In this document: piece by piece, positions 18,011 to 25,824 of the stretch
How positions within the stretch are numbered: position 1 is the first letter of the stretch
Layout: every line of letters begins with the position of its first letter
Assembly: GCF_001942495.1 (NCBI RefSeq)
Contig: NZ_MKZS01000001.1
Location: 7,707,689 to 7,754,418, forward strand
DNA from: Moorena bouillonii PNG
GTDB lineage: Bacteria; Cyanobacteriota; Cyanobacteriia; Cyanobacteriales; Coleofasciculaceae
Length of the DNA: 46,730 bases
Direction: 5' to 3'
Made by a program: the position numbers and the translations under genes
The notes under the pieces: model-generated
What the model saw: the letters and a program-made list of their open reading frames with translations, nothing else
The model's database searches: none
What the model was told of the DNA's origin: nothing

Positions 18011-20308
18011 ATGGCAAACAAACTGGATATTAACTTACTGAGACAAGGTTTCAAAGTCTGGAATCTATGTAGGAAGCTAAATCCTCTAAGTATTCCCAAC
18101 CTTAAGGGGGCGAATCTTACAGGATTAAACCTCTATAGAGTAGATCTCAGTGGAGCAGATCTCAGTGAAGTAGACTTTAGCAAGACCTCACTCTACAAAG
18201 CAAACTTAAGGGGTGCGAACCTCTATAAAGCAAACCTTAGTACTGCAATTCTTCAGGAAGCAGACCTTAGTGACGCAAGTCTGATCGAAGCTAACCTGAA
18301 AGATAAGAAATTTCCTCAAACAAATCTCAGCGGAGCAAATTTTACTAGGGCAAACCTTAATGGAGTAAAATTCTATGCACATACAAACCTTAGTAAGACC
18401 AACTTTAGTCTGTCTAATCTCAGCCGAGCAGATTTTAGCGGACTAAATTTAAGGGGTAATAACTTTACTGGATCAAATTTGTATCAAGCAAATCTTAGTG
18501 CAACAAACCTTAATGGAACAAACTTCAATGGCGCTAATCTTAGTGGAGCTAACCTCGAACATGCCAATTTACGAGAAGCCCAGATTCAAGAAGCAACCAT
18601 TGATGAGAAATGGTATTTAGTTTGGGACATCGTTAATAATGGTGTAGAAGGGCGAGAGCTTCAAGGACTTGATCTAAGTATGGCTGACCTTGAAGAAGCA
18701 AATCTTTCTGAAGCTGATTTGAGTAGGGTCGATTTCACAAGAACAAAGCTTAATGGAGCTAATCTTGCTAAGTCTATTCTCAAGGATGCTAATCTCTGTG
18801 AGGCAGATCTTAGGGGAGCAGATCTTAGGGGAGCAGATCTTAGGGGAGCGAACCTCAACTATACAAAATTACACCGCACCCAAATTCAGGAAGCAATTAT
18901 TGACAAAAAATGGTATTTGGTTTGGGACATTGTTAATAATGGTGCGGAAGAACGAGATCTTAGGGAAGCCGATCTTAGCGAAGCCGACCTGAGCGAAGTA
19001 AACTTCAAAAACGCAAATCTTAGCAGAGTTGACTTTAGTAGCTCTATTTTTAACAGAGCTGATTTGAGTTGGACGGATCTTAGTAGAGCAAATTTCAGGA
19101 AAGCAAATCTTGCCGGAGCAAATTTTAACTGGGCAGACTTGAACAATGCAGATCTTAGCGAAGTGCAAGGATTTGACTCAATAACCTGTAGCGGTGCTAA
19201 TTTTAATGGCGCAAGCTTCCGTCAAACAAGTATCAATAGACGTACTGATTTGCCAGAATCTACTGAGGCAGCTCCAATCCGAAATAAAAAAGAGTTTTTT
19301 GAAAGTCTACTCTCTTGGAAAAATCAAGAATCGCTTAATGAATCCCTCAAAAAATCGTTATCATCATCTCAAAAAAGCTTTATACCTGGAATATTGCTGT
19401 ATACGGATGAAGATGAAAAATTATCCCTTTATGTAAGAAAACACTTTGATGCTCTAGACAAACTAACGGGAGATTGGTGTACTATCTATCTTTTGGAGAA
19501 TCCCTCCCCTAAGTGGAGACAAGCAAATCAAAATTGGAGGAGAATGATTGAATCTGGTTTGGATTTAAGCTGGTTTAGAACTAAACCCTACGATAAGTCG
19601 GAAGCCTATGATATTGCTAGAGAGTTGAAGGTGGAGTTAAGCAATCTTCCATGTCTTGTGCTTATTTGTCCTGAAAACTTATCTGAAAGACTAGTATTTG
19701 AAATCCAAGAAGTATCAGCGAACTACTTCAGGAAATTATTCTCAACTATTGAAAACTTAGTAACAACTTCTCAACTTAAAGGATTGAATCAACAAAAAAA
19801 ACGTGCTAAAGTTTTCGATAATATAAAAAGTAATTTTTATGAAATAGTAAATATTTTAGAAAAAAAAGCAACTAAGCATCAACAAAATTATGGTGTCAAG
19901 TATTTTTTTAACAGTAATAATCTTTCGGTTTCCGTTGAGCCAGTTAATATCGAAAATGTAAACTACACGGATAAAAGTAGAAGTTCGACAATAGGAAATG
20001 TCGGGGGAAATTTTAATCCAATAGCTTCATCATTGATAGGAGATGGTTTGACTGTGAGTGGTACAGTTGCTGAATCTATCGATTTTGACCAAGACATGCC
20101 TAAAGGGGTGGACCTTCAAAACCGACAGGAGGAAAAAACTCTAAGCCAAACCTCTAAATCTGATAAATCCAAATCTATAGTTAAGGTTGTAGTAATAATT
20201 GTTATTTTCTTTGCTCTACTCGCAGGAGTAGCAGCATACATCTTATTTCAATTAGGCTTATCTAGGAATCCCGTGCCTCGCCCATCTCAAGAGCAAAGTG
20301 CGATGTAG
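18011..20308 (+). CDS. Pentapeptide-repeat protein with unknown alpha/beta domain, VGGNF/SGTVAES module and C-terminal membrane helix
   Basis: 765 residues. Residues about 30-415 are A(D/N)LXX pentapeptide repeats forming a right-handed beta-helix. They are interrupted twice by the segment IDxKWYLVWDIVNNGxE at about residues 198-215 and 297-314. Residues about 455-600 are a separate alpha/beta domain: SFIPGILLYTDEDEKLSLYV, GDWCTIYLLENPS, LPCLVLICPENLSERLVFEI. I cannot assign it; the shape is reminiscent of TIR- or receiver-like folds but the motifs are not diagnostic. Residues 653-690 repeat the upstream gene's module (SRSSTIGNVGGNFNPIASS ... SGTVAESI). One membrane helix (residues about 721-746) and a short tail end the protein. 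It may be a membrane-anchored sensor or scaffold partnered with the small protein. Confidence 0.8.
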   Translation: MANKLDINLLRQGFKVWNLCRKLNPLSIPNLKGANLTGLNLYRVDLSGADLSEVDFSKTSLYKANLRGANLYKANLSTAILQEADLSDASLIEANLKDKKFPQTNLSGANFTRANLNGVKFYAHTNLSKTNFSLSNLSRADFSGLNLRGNNFTGSNLYQANLSATNLNGTNFNGANLSGANLEHANLREAQIQEATIDEKWYLVWDIVNNGVEGRELQGLDLSMADLEEANLSEADLSRVDFTRTKLNGANLAKSILKDANLCEADLRGADLRGADLRGANLNYTKLHRTQIQEAIIDKKWYLVWDIVNNGAEERDLREADLSEADLSEVNFKNANLSRVDFSSSIFNRADLSWTDLSRANFRKANLAGANFNWADLNNADLSEVQGFDSITCSGANFNGASFRQTSINRRTDLPESTEAAPIRNKKEFFESLLSWKNQESLNESLKKSLSSSQKSFIPGILLYTDEDEKLSLYVRKHFDALDKLTGDWCTIYLLENPSPKWRQANQNWRRMIESGLDLSWFRTKPYDKSEAYDIARELKVELSNLPCLVLICPENLSERLVFEIQEVSANYFRKLFSTIENLVTTSQLKGLNQQKKRAKVFDNIKSNFYEIVNILEKKATKHQQNYGVKYFFNSNNLSVSVEPVNIENVNYTDKSRSSTIGNVGGNFNPIASSLIGDGLTVSGTVAESIDFDQDMPKGVDLQNRQEEKTLSQTSKSDKSKSIVKVVVIIVIFFALLAGVAAYILFQLGLSRNPVPRPSQEQSAM

Positions 20309-20599
20309 GGATTATGGCATTAGTGCCAGATTCAGGACGAAAAACTTTCTATTGTTACTAAAAACTACCAATCCGGTGGCTTTTATTTTGAGAGCGCAGA
20401 AGCTCCCCATAGGATTGCCTGTGGTAAGATAAAAAAAGAGAATATTTTAAGTATGAGATTCCCCTTGATTAGTTGAATCCATGCTGTTAATTTTTTCTCT
20501 GAAAGCCTCAAGAGGAGCGTTATTTTTTGCCGACAGTTTTATCTGAAAACGGGAGAGCCTCTGATCGTTACAAAAAAAATAGAAAAGGATGAGCAAGCA

Positions 20600-21019
20600 A
20601 TGAGTAATAGTGACTTGTATGATCAGGATTTCGTTCTGTGGACTGAGACAACTTGCCAGCAACTCAAAACCAAAAACTTTGATGAGTTGGATATAGACAA
20701 TTTAATTGAGGAGATAGCATCCTTGGGAAGATATGATAGACGAGAGCTTCAGAGCCGACTTAAAGTTTTGATGGAACATTTGCTGAAAAGGCAGTACGTA
20801 GATTCAGAGCCTGATTATCGAGGCTGGGAAAATACCATCGATGAACAAAGAGAACAGATTAATCTTCTGTTGTCTGAATCTCCTAGCCTTAAGCCTTATC
20901 TTGAATCGGTCTTTTCCGATTGCTACAAATATCCACTGAAGAAGGTGAGCAGGAATTATCCATCTGTTAGTTTCCCTCAGAATTGTCCTTTCACTTCTGA
21001 TATTTTAGATCAAGATTGA
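20600..21019 (+). CDS. DUF29 family protein
   Basis: 139 residues beginning MSNSDLYDQDFVLWTETTCQ. LYDQDFxLWxETT, then LDIDNLIEEIASLGRYDRRELQSRLKVLMEHLLK, is the signature of DUF29, a helical family very common in cyanobacteria and of unknown function. A purine-rich AAAAGGATGAG at about 20583-20593 gives a ribosome binding site at proper distance. The overlapping minus-strand frame at 20447-20662 lacks any recognisable feature. It sits between the pentapeptide gene and the restriction-modification remnant. Confidence 0.85.
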   Translation: MSNSDLYDQDFVLWTETTCQQLKTKNFDELDIDNLIEEIASLGRYDRRELQSRLKVLMEHLLKRQYVDSEPDYRGWENTIDEQREQINLLLSESPSLKPYLESVFSDCYKYPLKKVSRNYPSVSFPQNCPFTSDILDQD

Positions 21020-21114
21020 CCTATCCTATGCGATTGGCCGTAGGTCACGCTACGTGAACGCACTATAATAAAGTGTCGTTATGATTGGGATTATTAATCT
21101 TAATATCTACCTAT

Positions 21115-21240
21115 ATGAGTGTTTTTGAACGTTCTAAGCACCTCTATGTATCTCCTGATTTTGATAAAATCATAAAAGACACAATTCGCTTTTTTAATCA
21201 AACTCCAGTTCATACACTTCCGGTTCCAGAGCGTTTTTGA
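21115..21240 (+). pseudogene. N-terminal stump of an Eco29kI-type (GIY-YIG) restriction endonuclease
   Basis: A 41-codon frame, MSVFERSKHLYVSPDFD then KIIKDTIRFFNQTPVHTLP then VPERF and TGA. From memory this matches the first ~40 residues of Eco29kI family enzymes, where RFF...TPVHxLPPPERF directly precedes the GxGVYALYY strand of the GIY-YIG nuclease domain. Here the reading frame stops at the F, and no GIY-YIG, Arg or Glu catalytic region is found anywhere in the window. The TGA is two bases before the ATG of the methyltransferase gene. This matches the known order R-then-M, with the endonuclease body deleted. If the match is wrong, it would be a small leader ORF of the methyltransferase. 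Confidence 0.68.
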
Positions 21241-21242
21241 AA

Positions 21243-22388
21243 ATGTCTAAAATTTCGTGCTTAGAGCTATTTGCTGGCGCGGGGGGTCTAGCCACAGGTA
21301 TTCGGCTATCTGGAGTCAAACATAAAGCTTTTATTGACTGGAATAAAAATGCCTGTCAAACCTTGTCCCATAACTACAGTGACAAGCTTGTTCACAATAT
21401 AGATATTCGTGAATTCGATTTTAATCAGTTTGGTTATGTAGACATGATTGCAGGTGGACCTCCCTGTCAGCCATTTTCCATGGGGGGTAAGCATAAGGGG
21501 GATAGGGATCAACGAGATATGTTTCCCTATGTTTGTAAGGCAATAACTACTTGTATTCCTAAAGTTTTTATCTTTGAAAATGTCAAAGGTCTTCTGAGAA
21601 AATCCTTTGCCAGCTATTTTGACTACCTTATTTTAAGATTGATTTATCCTGATGTTGACCGGAAGGATAGAGAAAACTGGGATGATCATCTGAGAAGACT
21701 GGAACAAATCCATACCTCAGATAAATATGACGGGGTAAAATACAAGGTGGTTTTTCGATTAGTTGATGCCGCCGATTATGGCATTCCTCAACGCCGGGAA
21801 CGGGTGTTCATTGTTGGCATCAGAGAAGATTTAACTATCCAATGGTCTTTCCCTAAAAAAACTCATTCTCTCGATGGGTTACTTTGGTCACAATTCGTTA
21901 GTTATGATTATTGGGAGAAGCATGGAATCAAGCCTTCAACCACTGAAAATCTAGATAAACGAACTCAGCAACGAGTTAATCTGCTAAAGCAACAACTCAC
22001 TCTATTCACGCCATCTTTGAAACCCTGGAAAACAGTTAGAGACCAAATTGGAAAACTTCCGGAACCTGATTCATTAGGTAGTTTTGATCTTGACCATGTC
22101 TTAAGAAAGGGAGCAAGAATTTATCCTGGACATACTGGCAGTTACATTGATATGCCTTCCAAAGCTCTAAAGGCAGGAGATCATGGTGTACCTGGAGGAG
22201 AAAATATGATTCGTTATCATGATGGTCGAGTCCGCTATTACACCACTTATGAAGCTAAGCGCATCCAGACTTTCCCAGATAATTATAAAATTTTCGGCTC
22301 ATGGACAGAGGCCATGAGGCAGATAGGCAATGCTGTACCTGTAGAACTAAGTCACCATATCGCTGATTCTTTAGTCAAGGTTATCTAG
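21243..22388 (+). CDS. DNA (cytosine-5) methyltransferase, probable Eco29kI-type orphan
   Basis: 381 residues from ATG 21243; the frame also opens with TTG two codons earlier. All hallmark C5-methylase motifs are present in order: I CLELFAGAGG (residues 6-15, AdoMet), IV GGPPCQPFS with catalytic Cys75, VI FENVKGL (Glu112), VIII QRRERVFIVG, and X QIGNAVPVELSHH near the C-terminus. A target-recognition region of about 100 residues lies between VIII and X. The upstream stump suggests an Eco29kI-like specificity (CCGCGG), which is inference. With the endonuclease gone, the enzyme may now act only as an orphan methylase or as protection against an incoming cognate system. Confidence 0.93.
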   Translation: MSKISCLELFAGAGGLATGIRLSGVKHKAFIDWNKNACQTLSHNYSDKLVHNIDIREFDFNQFGYVDMIAGGPPCQPFSMGGKHKGDRDQRDMFPYVCKAITTCIPKVFIFENVKGLLRKSFASYFDYLILRLIYPDVDRKDRENWDDHLRRLEQIHTSDKYDGVKYKVVFRLVDAADYGIPQRRERVFIVGIREDLTIQWSFPKKTHSLDGLLWSQFVSYDYWEKHGIKPSTTENLDKRTQQRVNLLKQQLTLFTPSLKPWKTVRDQIGKLPEPDSLGSFDLDHVLRKGARIYPGHTGSYIDMPSKALKAGDHGVPGGENMIRYHDGRVRYYTTYEAKRIQTFPDNYKIFGSWTEAMRQIGNAVPVELSHHIADSLVKVI

Positions 22389-22428
22389 CATTTTTATGTA
22401 AGTTGTAAATATAGAATTGATATCAAAA

Positions 22429-22485
22429 GGGAGCAGGGAACAGGGAATAGGAAATAGGGAATAGGGAATAGGGAATAGGGAAAAA
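22429..22485. repeat. Heptamer tandem repeat (GGGAGCA / GGGAACA / GGGAATA)
   Basis: About eight heptamers with mixed units; one (GGAAATA) has a substitution. Confidence 0.85.
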
Positions 22486-22568
22486 ATCCTGTTTACCTCA
22501 TTAGCTTAGAAACCGCTATAGTCTGGATTGATAATCCTTAGCTTGCCAATTGGATTAAATTAAAAAGC

Positions 22569-22607
22569 AAAAAAAATAGCCGTAGAAATACTATCCACGG
22601 CTATTTC
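22569..22607 (-). terminator. Rho-independent terminator on the minus strand
   Basis: Perfect 10-bp arms AAATAGCCGT (22574-22583) and ACGGCTATTT (22597-22606) with a 13-base loop. Read on the minus strand the stem is followed by a run of eight T, so it would stop transcripts from the small gene at 22742-22966. It could also halt plus-strand read-through from the methyltransferase. Confidence 0.6.
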
Positions 22608-22741
22608 AGTAAACACTATGTCATGTCTCTCACTTTCCGAATCAATCCGGATCTGATCCTATTTCATTGGGCAAAGGTCACGCTACGCAAACAGACCGGA
22701 GCCTTTGCCAGGGGGGGAAACCCCCCCAGAAATTTAAGGTG

Positions 22742-22966
22742 TTAACGCCAAGTCTGATACTTGGTTGCAAAACTAATTACTTGCCCTGGAATTCCGGTTG
22801 GCTGCAAAGGGCTCCAGTCGGAAACCGACCCATACCCGAGTGCAGAAAGGGAGTAAATAGTCTTGGTGACTCCTTCAGGAGAGCCCTTAATGTACTTAAT
22901 ACGTTGTTTATTTTGGTTAGATTCATCAGAATTATTGTTTTGATTCGGGAGAAAGTTTTGAGACAT
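22742..22966 (-). CDS. Small conserved cyanobacterial protein of unknown function
   Basis: 74 residues, MSQNFLPNQNNNSDESNQNK then QRIKYIKGSPEGVTKTIYSL. A polar, Asn/Gln/Ser-rich N-terminus leads to a compact part (GSPEGVTKTIYSLSALGY, SDWSPLQPTGIPGQVISFAT). The second half resembles small cyanobacterial hypothetical proteins that I recall with the pattern GSPEGVTKTIxxLxALGYAEVxxWSxLxPTGxPGEVISI. No catalytic motif, signal peptide or membrane segment is visible. A minus-strand terminator follows about 135 bp downstream. Function unknown. Confidence 0.65.
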   Translation of the reverse strand: MSQNFLPNQNNNSDESNQNKQRIKYIKGSPEGVTKTIYSLSALGYGSVSDWSPLQPTGIPGQVISFATKYQTWR

Positions 22967-23258
22967 GGTTAAAAACCTGAATTATGTTTATAGTGATTAT
23001 TGTAATGATTATTAATTTTGTTGTCAAGGGTTTTTATAAATTTTTTTTTGGGAGGTAATTTGAGAATCAATTTCATGATTTAGCCGTCAGCATTCAGCCG
23101 TCAGCTGTCAGTTTTAAGTTGATTTTATTAAAAAGCTGTTTCCATCCCATGATTACAGAGTTTTGGCTGATAGCTGATAGCTGATAACTGATAGCTGACA
23201 GCTAAAAGCTGATAGCTGATAGCTGATAGCTGACAGCTGATCGCTGACAACTTCCCCA
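22967..23258. other. AT-rich upstream region and AGCTGAT repeat
   Basis: No gene. It holds an AT-rich promoter-like stretch upstream of the small minus-strand gene. From about 23077 on there are CAGCCGTCAGC phrases and then a tandem array of AGCTGAT/AGCTGAC/AACTGAT heptamers (about 23162-23248). Confidence 0.65.
23162..23248. repeat. Heptamer tandem repeat (AGCTGAT/AGCTGAC)
   Basis: About twelve heptamers of AGCTGAT and close variants, abutting the 3' end of the Uma2 gene. Confidence 0.85.
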
Positions 23259-23837
23259 TCAATTAGCACTGTTCACCTGTAAAGCCGTCAACTTCAAATC
23301 ACCGAAAGTCTGGGAAACAATCTGCTGATTATCACGAAATTCTTGTTTTTCATAACTACCATTTTTTAATACCAACACAGTTACTAACTGCTCTTGGGGG
23401 TCAATAATCCAATATTCAGGAATAGCCCTTTCTTGGTATTGTTTTACCTTCTCTACATAATCACGTTGGTAGTTTTCATCCCTTTGGTTTTTGTAGGGGC
23501 TAACTACTTCAGCCACAAACTGTGGGGGAAGCATATCAAGGGTGATAGTTAGGCGTTTTTCAGTTTGGATAAGATGTTCTTCTCTAATTACTACCAAATC
23601 TGGATAGCGGTTTTGAGGATTTCCTGGAACTTGTAATTCACAATTGTGCATTTTAATTAAACGGCGGTAAACTAGTTGGATTAATTCATCCCTTAGCCAC
23701 ATTACCCTCCAATTATTTGGTTCACTCTCAGGAGGCAATTCTACTAACTCCCCATCAAACAGCTCATAACGGTTATCTGTGCCATCATCGTATTCCAGGT
23801 ATTCCTCAAAAGTGAGTTTGGAGGTGGTTTTAACCAT
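23259..23837 (-). CDS. Uma2 family endonuclease (DUF820)
   Basis: 192 residues, full family length. [29 protein letters not shown] is the typical N-terminus (Glu in YELFDGELV). NRYPDLVVI and [11 protein letters not shown] supply the Asp and the E-x-V strand of the PD-(D/E)XK-type core. [28 protein letters not shown] is the conserved Y-x-x-xGIPEYWIVDP element. The family is predicted to be nucleases or nuclease remnants, with wide copy number in cyanobacteria and no settled role. Heptamer repeats lie directly on both sides. Confidence 0.88.
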   Translation of the reverse strand: MVKTTSKLTFEEYLEYDDGTDNRYELFDGELVELPPESEPNNWRVMWLRDELIQLVYRRLIKMHNCELQVPGNPQNRYPDLVVIREEHLIQTEKRLTITLDMLPPQFVAEVVSPYKNQRDENYQRDYVEKVKQYQERAIPEYWIIDPQEQLVTVLVLKNGSYEKQEFRDNQQIVSQTFGDLKLTALQVNSAN

Positions 23838-23847
23838 GGTGATTTTA

Positions 23848-23897
23848 GGGAAAAGGGAACAGGGAACAGGGAACAGGGAATCGGGAACAGGGAACAG
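23848..23897. repeat. Heptamer tandem repeat (GGGAACA)
   Basis: About seven heptamers, mostly GGGAACA, with GGGAAAA and GGGAATC variants. Confidence 0.85.
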
Positions 23898-23986
23898 TAG
23901 GAAATAGGCGTTGCTGAATTAAGAAATGAATGCGCGATCATTTGGTTTTATTAAAGCCCCCTAAATACCCCATAATTGGGGGTCTA

Positions 23987-24118
23987 GGGCGTGTCTTATT
24001 ACCTCGGAGATCCCCCTAAATCCCCCTTAAAAAAGGGGGACTTTGAGTATGGATCCCCCCTTTTTCAAGGGGGGCTGGGGGGGATCATAATCTTGCGTAA
24101 AACGTTTAAAACACGCCC
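23987..24118. mobile_element. Candidate MITE with GGGCGTGT termini and TA target duplication
   Basis: The left end GGGCGTGTCTTA and the right end TAAAACACGCCC are inverted repeats with one mismatch. Each is directly flanked by TA (23985-23986 and 24119-24120). The 132-bp interior has no coding frame and holds C-rich/G-rich palindromic blocks (CCCCCTAAATCCCCCTT and CCCCCCTTTTTCAAGGGGGG). A TA duplication suits mobilisation by an IS630/Tc1-type transposase, which is not present in the window. Confidence 0.6.
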
Positions 24119-24166
24119 TAGGGGAGCAAAACCATACGCATAATCAGCAACACCGCTTTTTTTATT

Positions 24167-25816
24167 TTAATCCCAATTAAATGACATTCCTAAATAATCT
24201 TCCAACTTCTGATTATGAGGTCGAAAGAAGTCACTTAAGGTTTGTTTCAATTCCTGAATAATGGGAGTGTAAGACCTACCATTGCATTTGGGGTATTGAA
24301 AAAACTTCTGATCAGATAATCCCAAGAATTCAATGATGGTACTCATGACAGTATTAGTATTGCTATAGAAGTCTTCACTCTTCACTATTAAAAATTGTTC
24401 TCTTGGAAAAATCTCCATCCATCGTTTTAACTTATAGACGTAAAGACTTCCTAATAAATTATTTGGGTGTCGATACCCAATCTGTAATAGATCTGATTCT
24501 GTCAAACTTTCCAGTCGTTGCTTCTCTAGAGCTAGGGAATCTTCTAGACTGCGCTTTTCTCGGCCATGATAAAAATTGTGATAGTAACAAGAGATAGCGC
24601 GATCAACAGGATTTCTCAATAAAATAATCAGCTTAACCTTGGGAAAACACTGAAACATCCGTTGGGCAGATTCAGTGCAGTCAAAATAATTAGGACTTGC
24701 TTCCCCAGCTAAGAAATTAGGATAGTCGGTAATAGATGGAAAATGGGCGAGATACCAATCAATCCCTTGATTATAATATTTACTGAAAAAATTTAACTCT
24801 TTTTTATGAGGGGAGATAATTTGTGGATAACGACTCAGATACATATATAATGAAGATGTACCACATCTAGCCGCTCCAATAATAACGAAGTCTGGACCAT
24901 GCTCTTTTTTAGGTTTCCAGTGAACCTCGGCAAGTTTGGGATTGGATGCAACTGCTGTCTTGTAAGAGCTAGTTTGGTAACAGCTAATCGCCTCCTCAAG
25001 TTGCCCTTGCTCGGTTAGCACATCCCCTAAATTCCCCCAAGCTAGAGGAAAATCTGGTTGCCGTTCGATGCACTGTCGATAAAAGGTGATAAGTTGCTCT
25101 AACTGCTCTGATTCAATCCAGGTGTACTGTAGGTCTACATAAGCTCGCTTAAAACAGGGGTCAAGCTCAATCGCTTTTTGATAAGACTCTATGGCTTCTT
25201 TAAATCGACTTTGCCCTCTGAGGAGTTGACCTAACTGATGATAATCTTTAGCGCTAGGGTTGGGATTACTATCGACTATTTGTCGATAATAGTTCATGGC
25301 TTGGTGATTTCGGGGATTATTCTCGACCGCCTGTTGATAAAGTGCGATCGCATCTTCCATCTTTCCCTGGGATTTGAGTATCTCCCCCAGACGATAGTAA
25401 ACTTGGAGTAAATTGGGCTTTAACTCAATCGCTTGTCGATAACAGGTGATAGCTTGGTCTGGTTTGCCTAGAGACCAGAGCCTGTTGCCCAACTTAACAT
25501 GCTCCTCTGGTTTAGCCCAATGTGGCTCTAGGGTTAGAGCCTGATACCAACACTCCGTAGCTTCCTCCTGTTGACCTGTCTTAGCAAAAACCCGAGCCAA
25601 GTTACGGTAAGCTCCAGCAAATTTCGGGTCAATTGCGATCGCTTTTTCGTAACATGCGATCGCATCTGGCCACTGTTGCTGTTGAGCATACAGACTCCCC
25701 CGATTAGCATGGTCTTTAGCCAACTTTAATTGAATTTTCACCACCTTGAGCTGGCCCTGGGTTTGGTCAACAGAGTCGTGGTCATGACCCGAAGAGTGTT
25801 TGATATCCCTTGACAT
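24167..25816 (-). CDS. TPR-repeat sulfotransferase
   Basis: 549 residues. Residues about 35-290 are tetratricopeptide repeats (ALYQQAVENNPRNHQAM, AIESYQKAIELDPCFKRAYV). From about residue 305 a sulfotransferase domain follows. GPDFVIIGAARCGTSSLYMYL holds the 5'-phosphosulfate loop, and KLIILLRNPVDRAISCYYHN holds the 3'-phosphate-binding Arg/Ser. These are the two PAPS-binding signatures of the cytosolic/heparan-type fold. It should transfer sulfate from PAPS to a hydroxyl or amine of a glycan, protein or small molecule; TPRs usually recruit protein partners. The gene lies eight bases after the TPR-methyltransferase gene, so the two form an operon. Confidence 0.88.
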   Translation of the reverse strand: MSRDIKHSSGHDHDSVDQTQGQLKVVKIQLKLAKDHANRGSLYAQQQQWPDAIACYEKAIAIDPKFAGAYRNLARVFAKTGQQEEATECWYQALTLEPHWAKPEEHVKLGNRLWSLGKPDQAITCYRQAIELKPNLLQVYYRLGEILKSQGKMEDAIALYQQAVENNPRNHQAMNYYRQIVDSNPNPSAKDYHQLGQLLRGQSRFKEAIESYQKAIELDPCFKRAYVDLQYTWIESEQLEQLITFYRQCIERQPDFPLAWGNLGDVLTEQGQLEEAISCYQTSSYKTAVASNPKLAEVHWKPKKEHGPDFVIIGAARCGTSSLYMYLSRYPQIISPHKKELNFFSKYYNQGIDWYLAHFPSITDYPNFLAGEASPNYFDCTESAQRMFQCFPKVKLIILLRNPVDRAISCYYHNFYHGREKRSLEDSLALEKQRLESLTESDLLQIGYRHPNNLLGSLYVYKLKRWMEIFPREQFLIVKSEDFYSNTNTVMSTIIEFLGLSDQKFFQYPKCNGRSYTPIIQELKQTLSDFFRPHNQKLEDYLGMSFNWD

Positions 25817-25824
25817 CGTTACCG

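Larger units (their letters stand above)
22389..22741. other. Intergenic region with heptamer array, terminator and GC-rich repeat
   Basis: No gene seen on either strand apart from the small minus-strand gene beyond 22742. Contents: GGGAATA-type array (22429-22485), an inverted repeat with U-run (22569-22607), and a dispersed phrase GGTCACGCTACGCAAAC (about 22676) followed by a G7/C7 palindrome (about 22711-22727). The plus-strand frame at 22667-22972 runs through these repeats and antisense to a conserved small gene, so it is not called. Confidence 0.6.
23838..24166. other. Intergenic region with heptamer array and MITE
   Basis: No gene. Contains a GGGAACA array (23848-23897) and the TA-flanked MITE candidate (23987-24118). 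Outside these is a short phrase (GCGTTGCTGAATTAAGAAAT and, inverted, ATAATCAGCAACACCGC) that brackets the region. Confidence 0.6.

Noticed and set aside
18661-19168. Leucine/alanine-repeat minus-strand frames opposite the pentapeptide gene
   Set aside because: Regularity comes from the pentapeptide codons on the other strand.
20447-20662. Minus-strand 71-codon frame overlapping the DUF29 start
   Set aside because: No family resemblance, and it overlaps a recognisable DUF29 coding start with a good ribosome binding site.
22667-22972. Plus-strand 101-codon frame
   Set aside because: It runs through a GC palindrome and antisense to a small gene that resembles a conserved family; no start signal.
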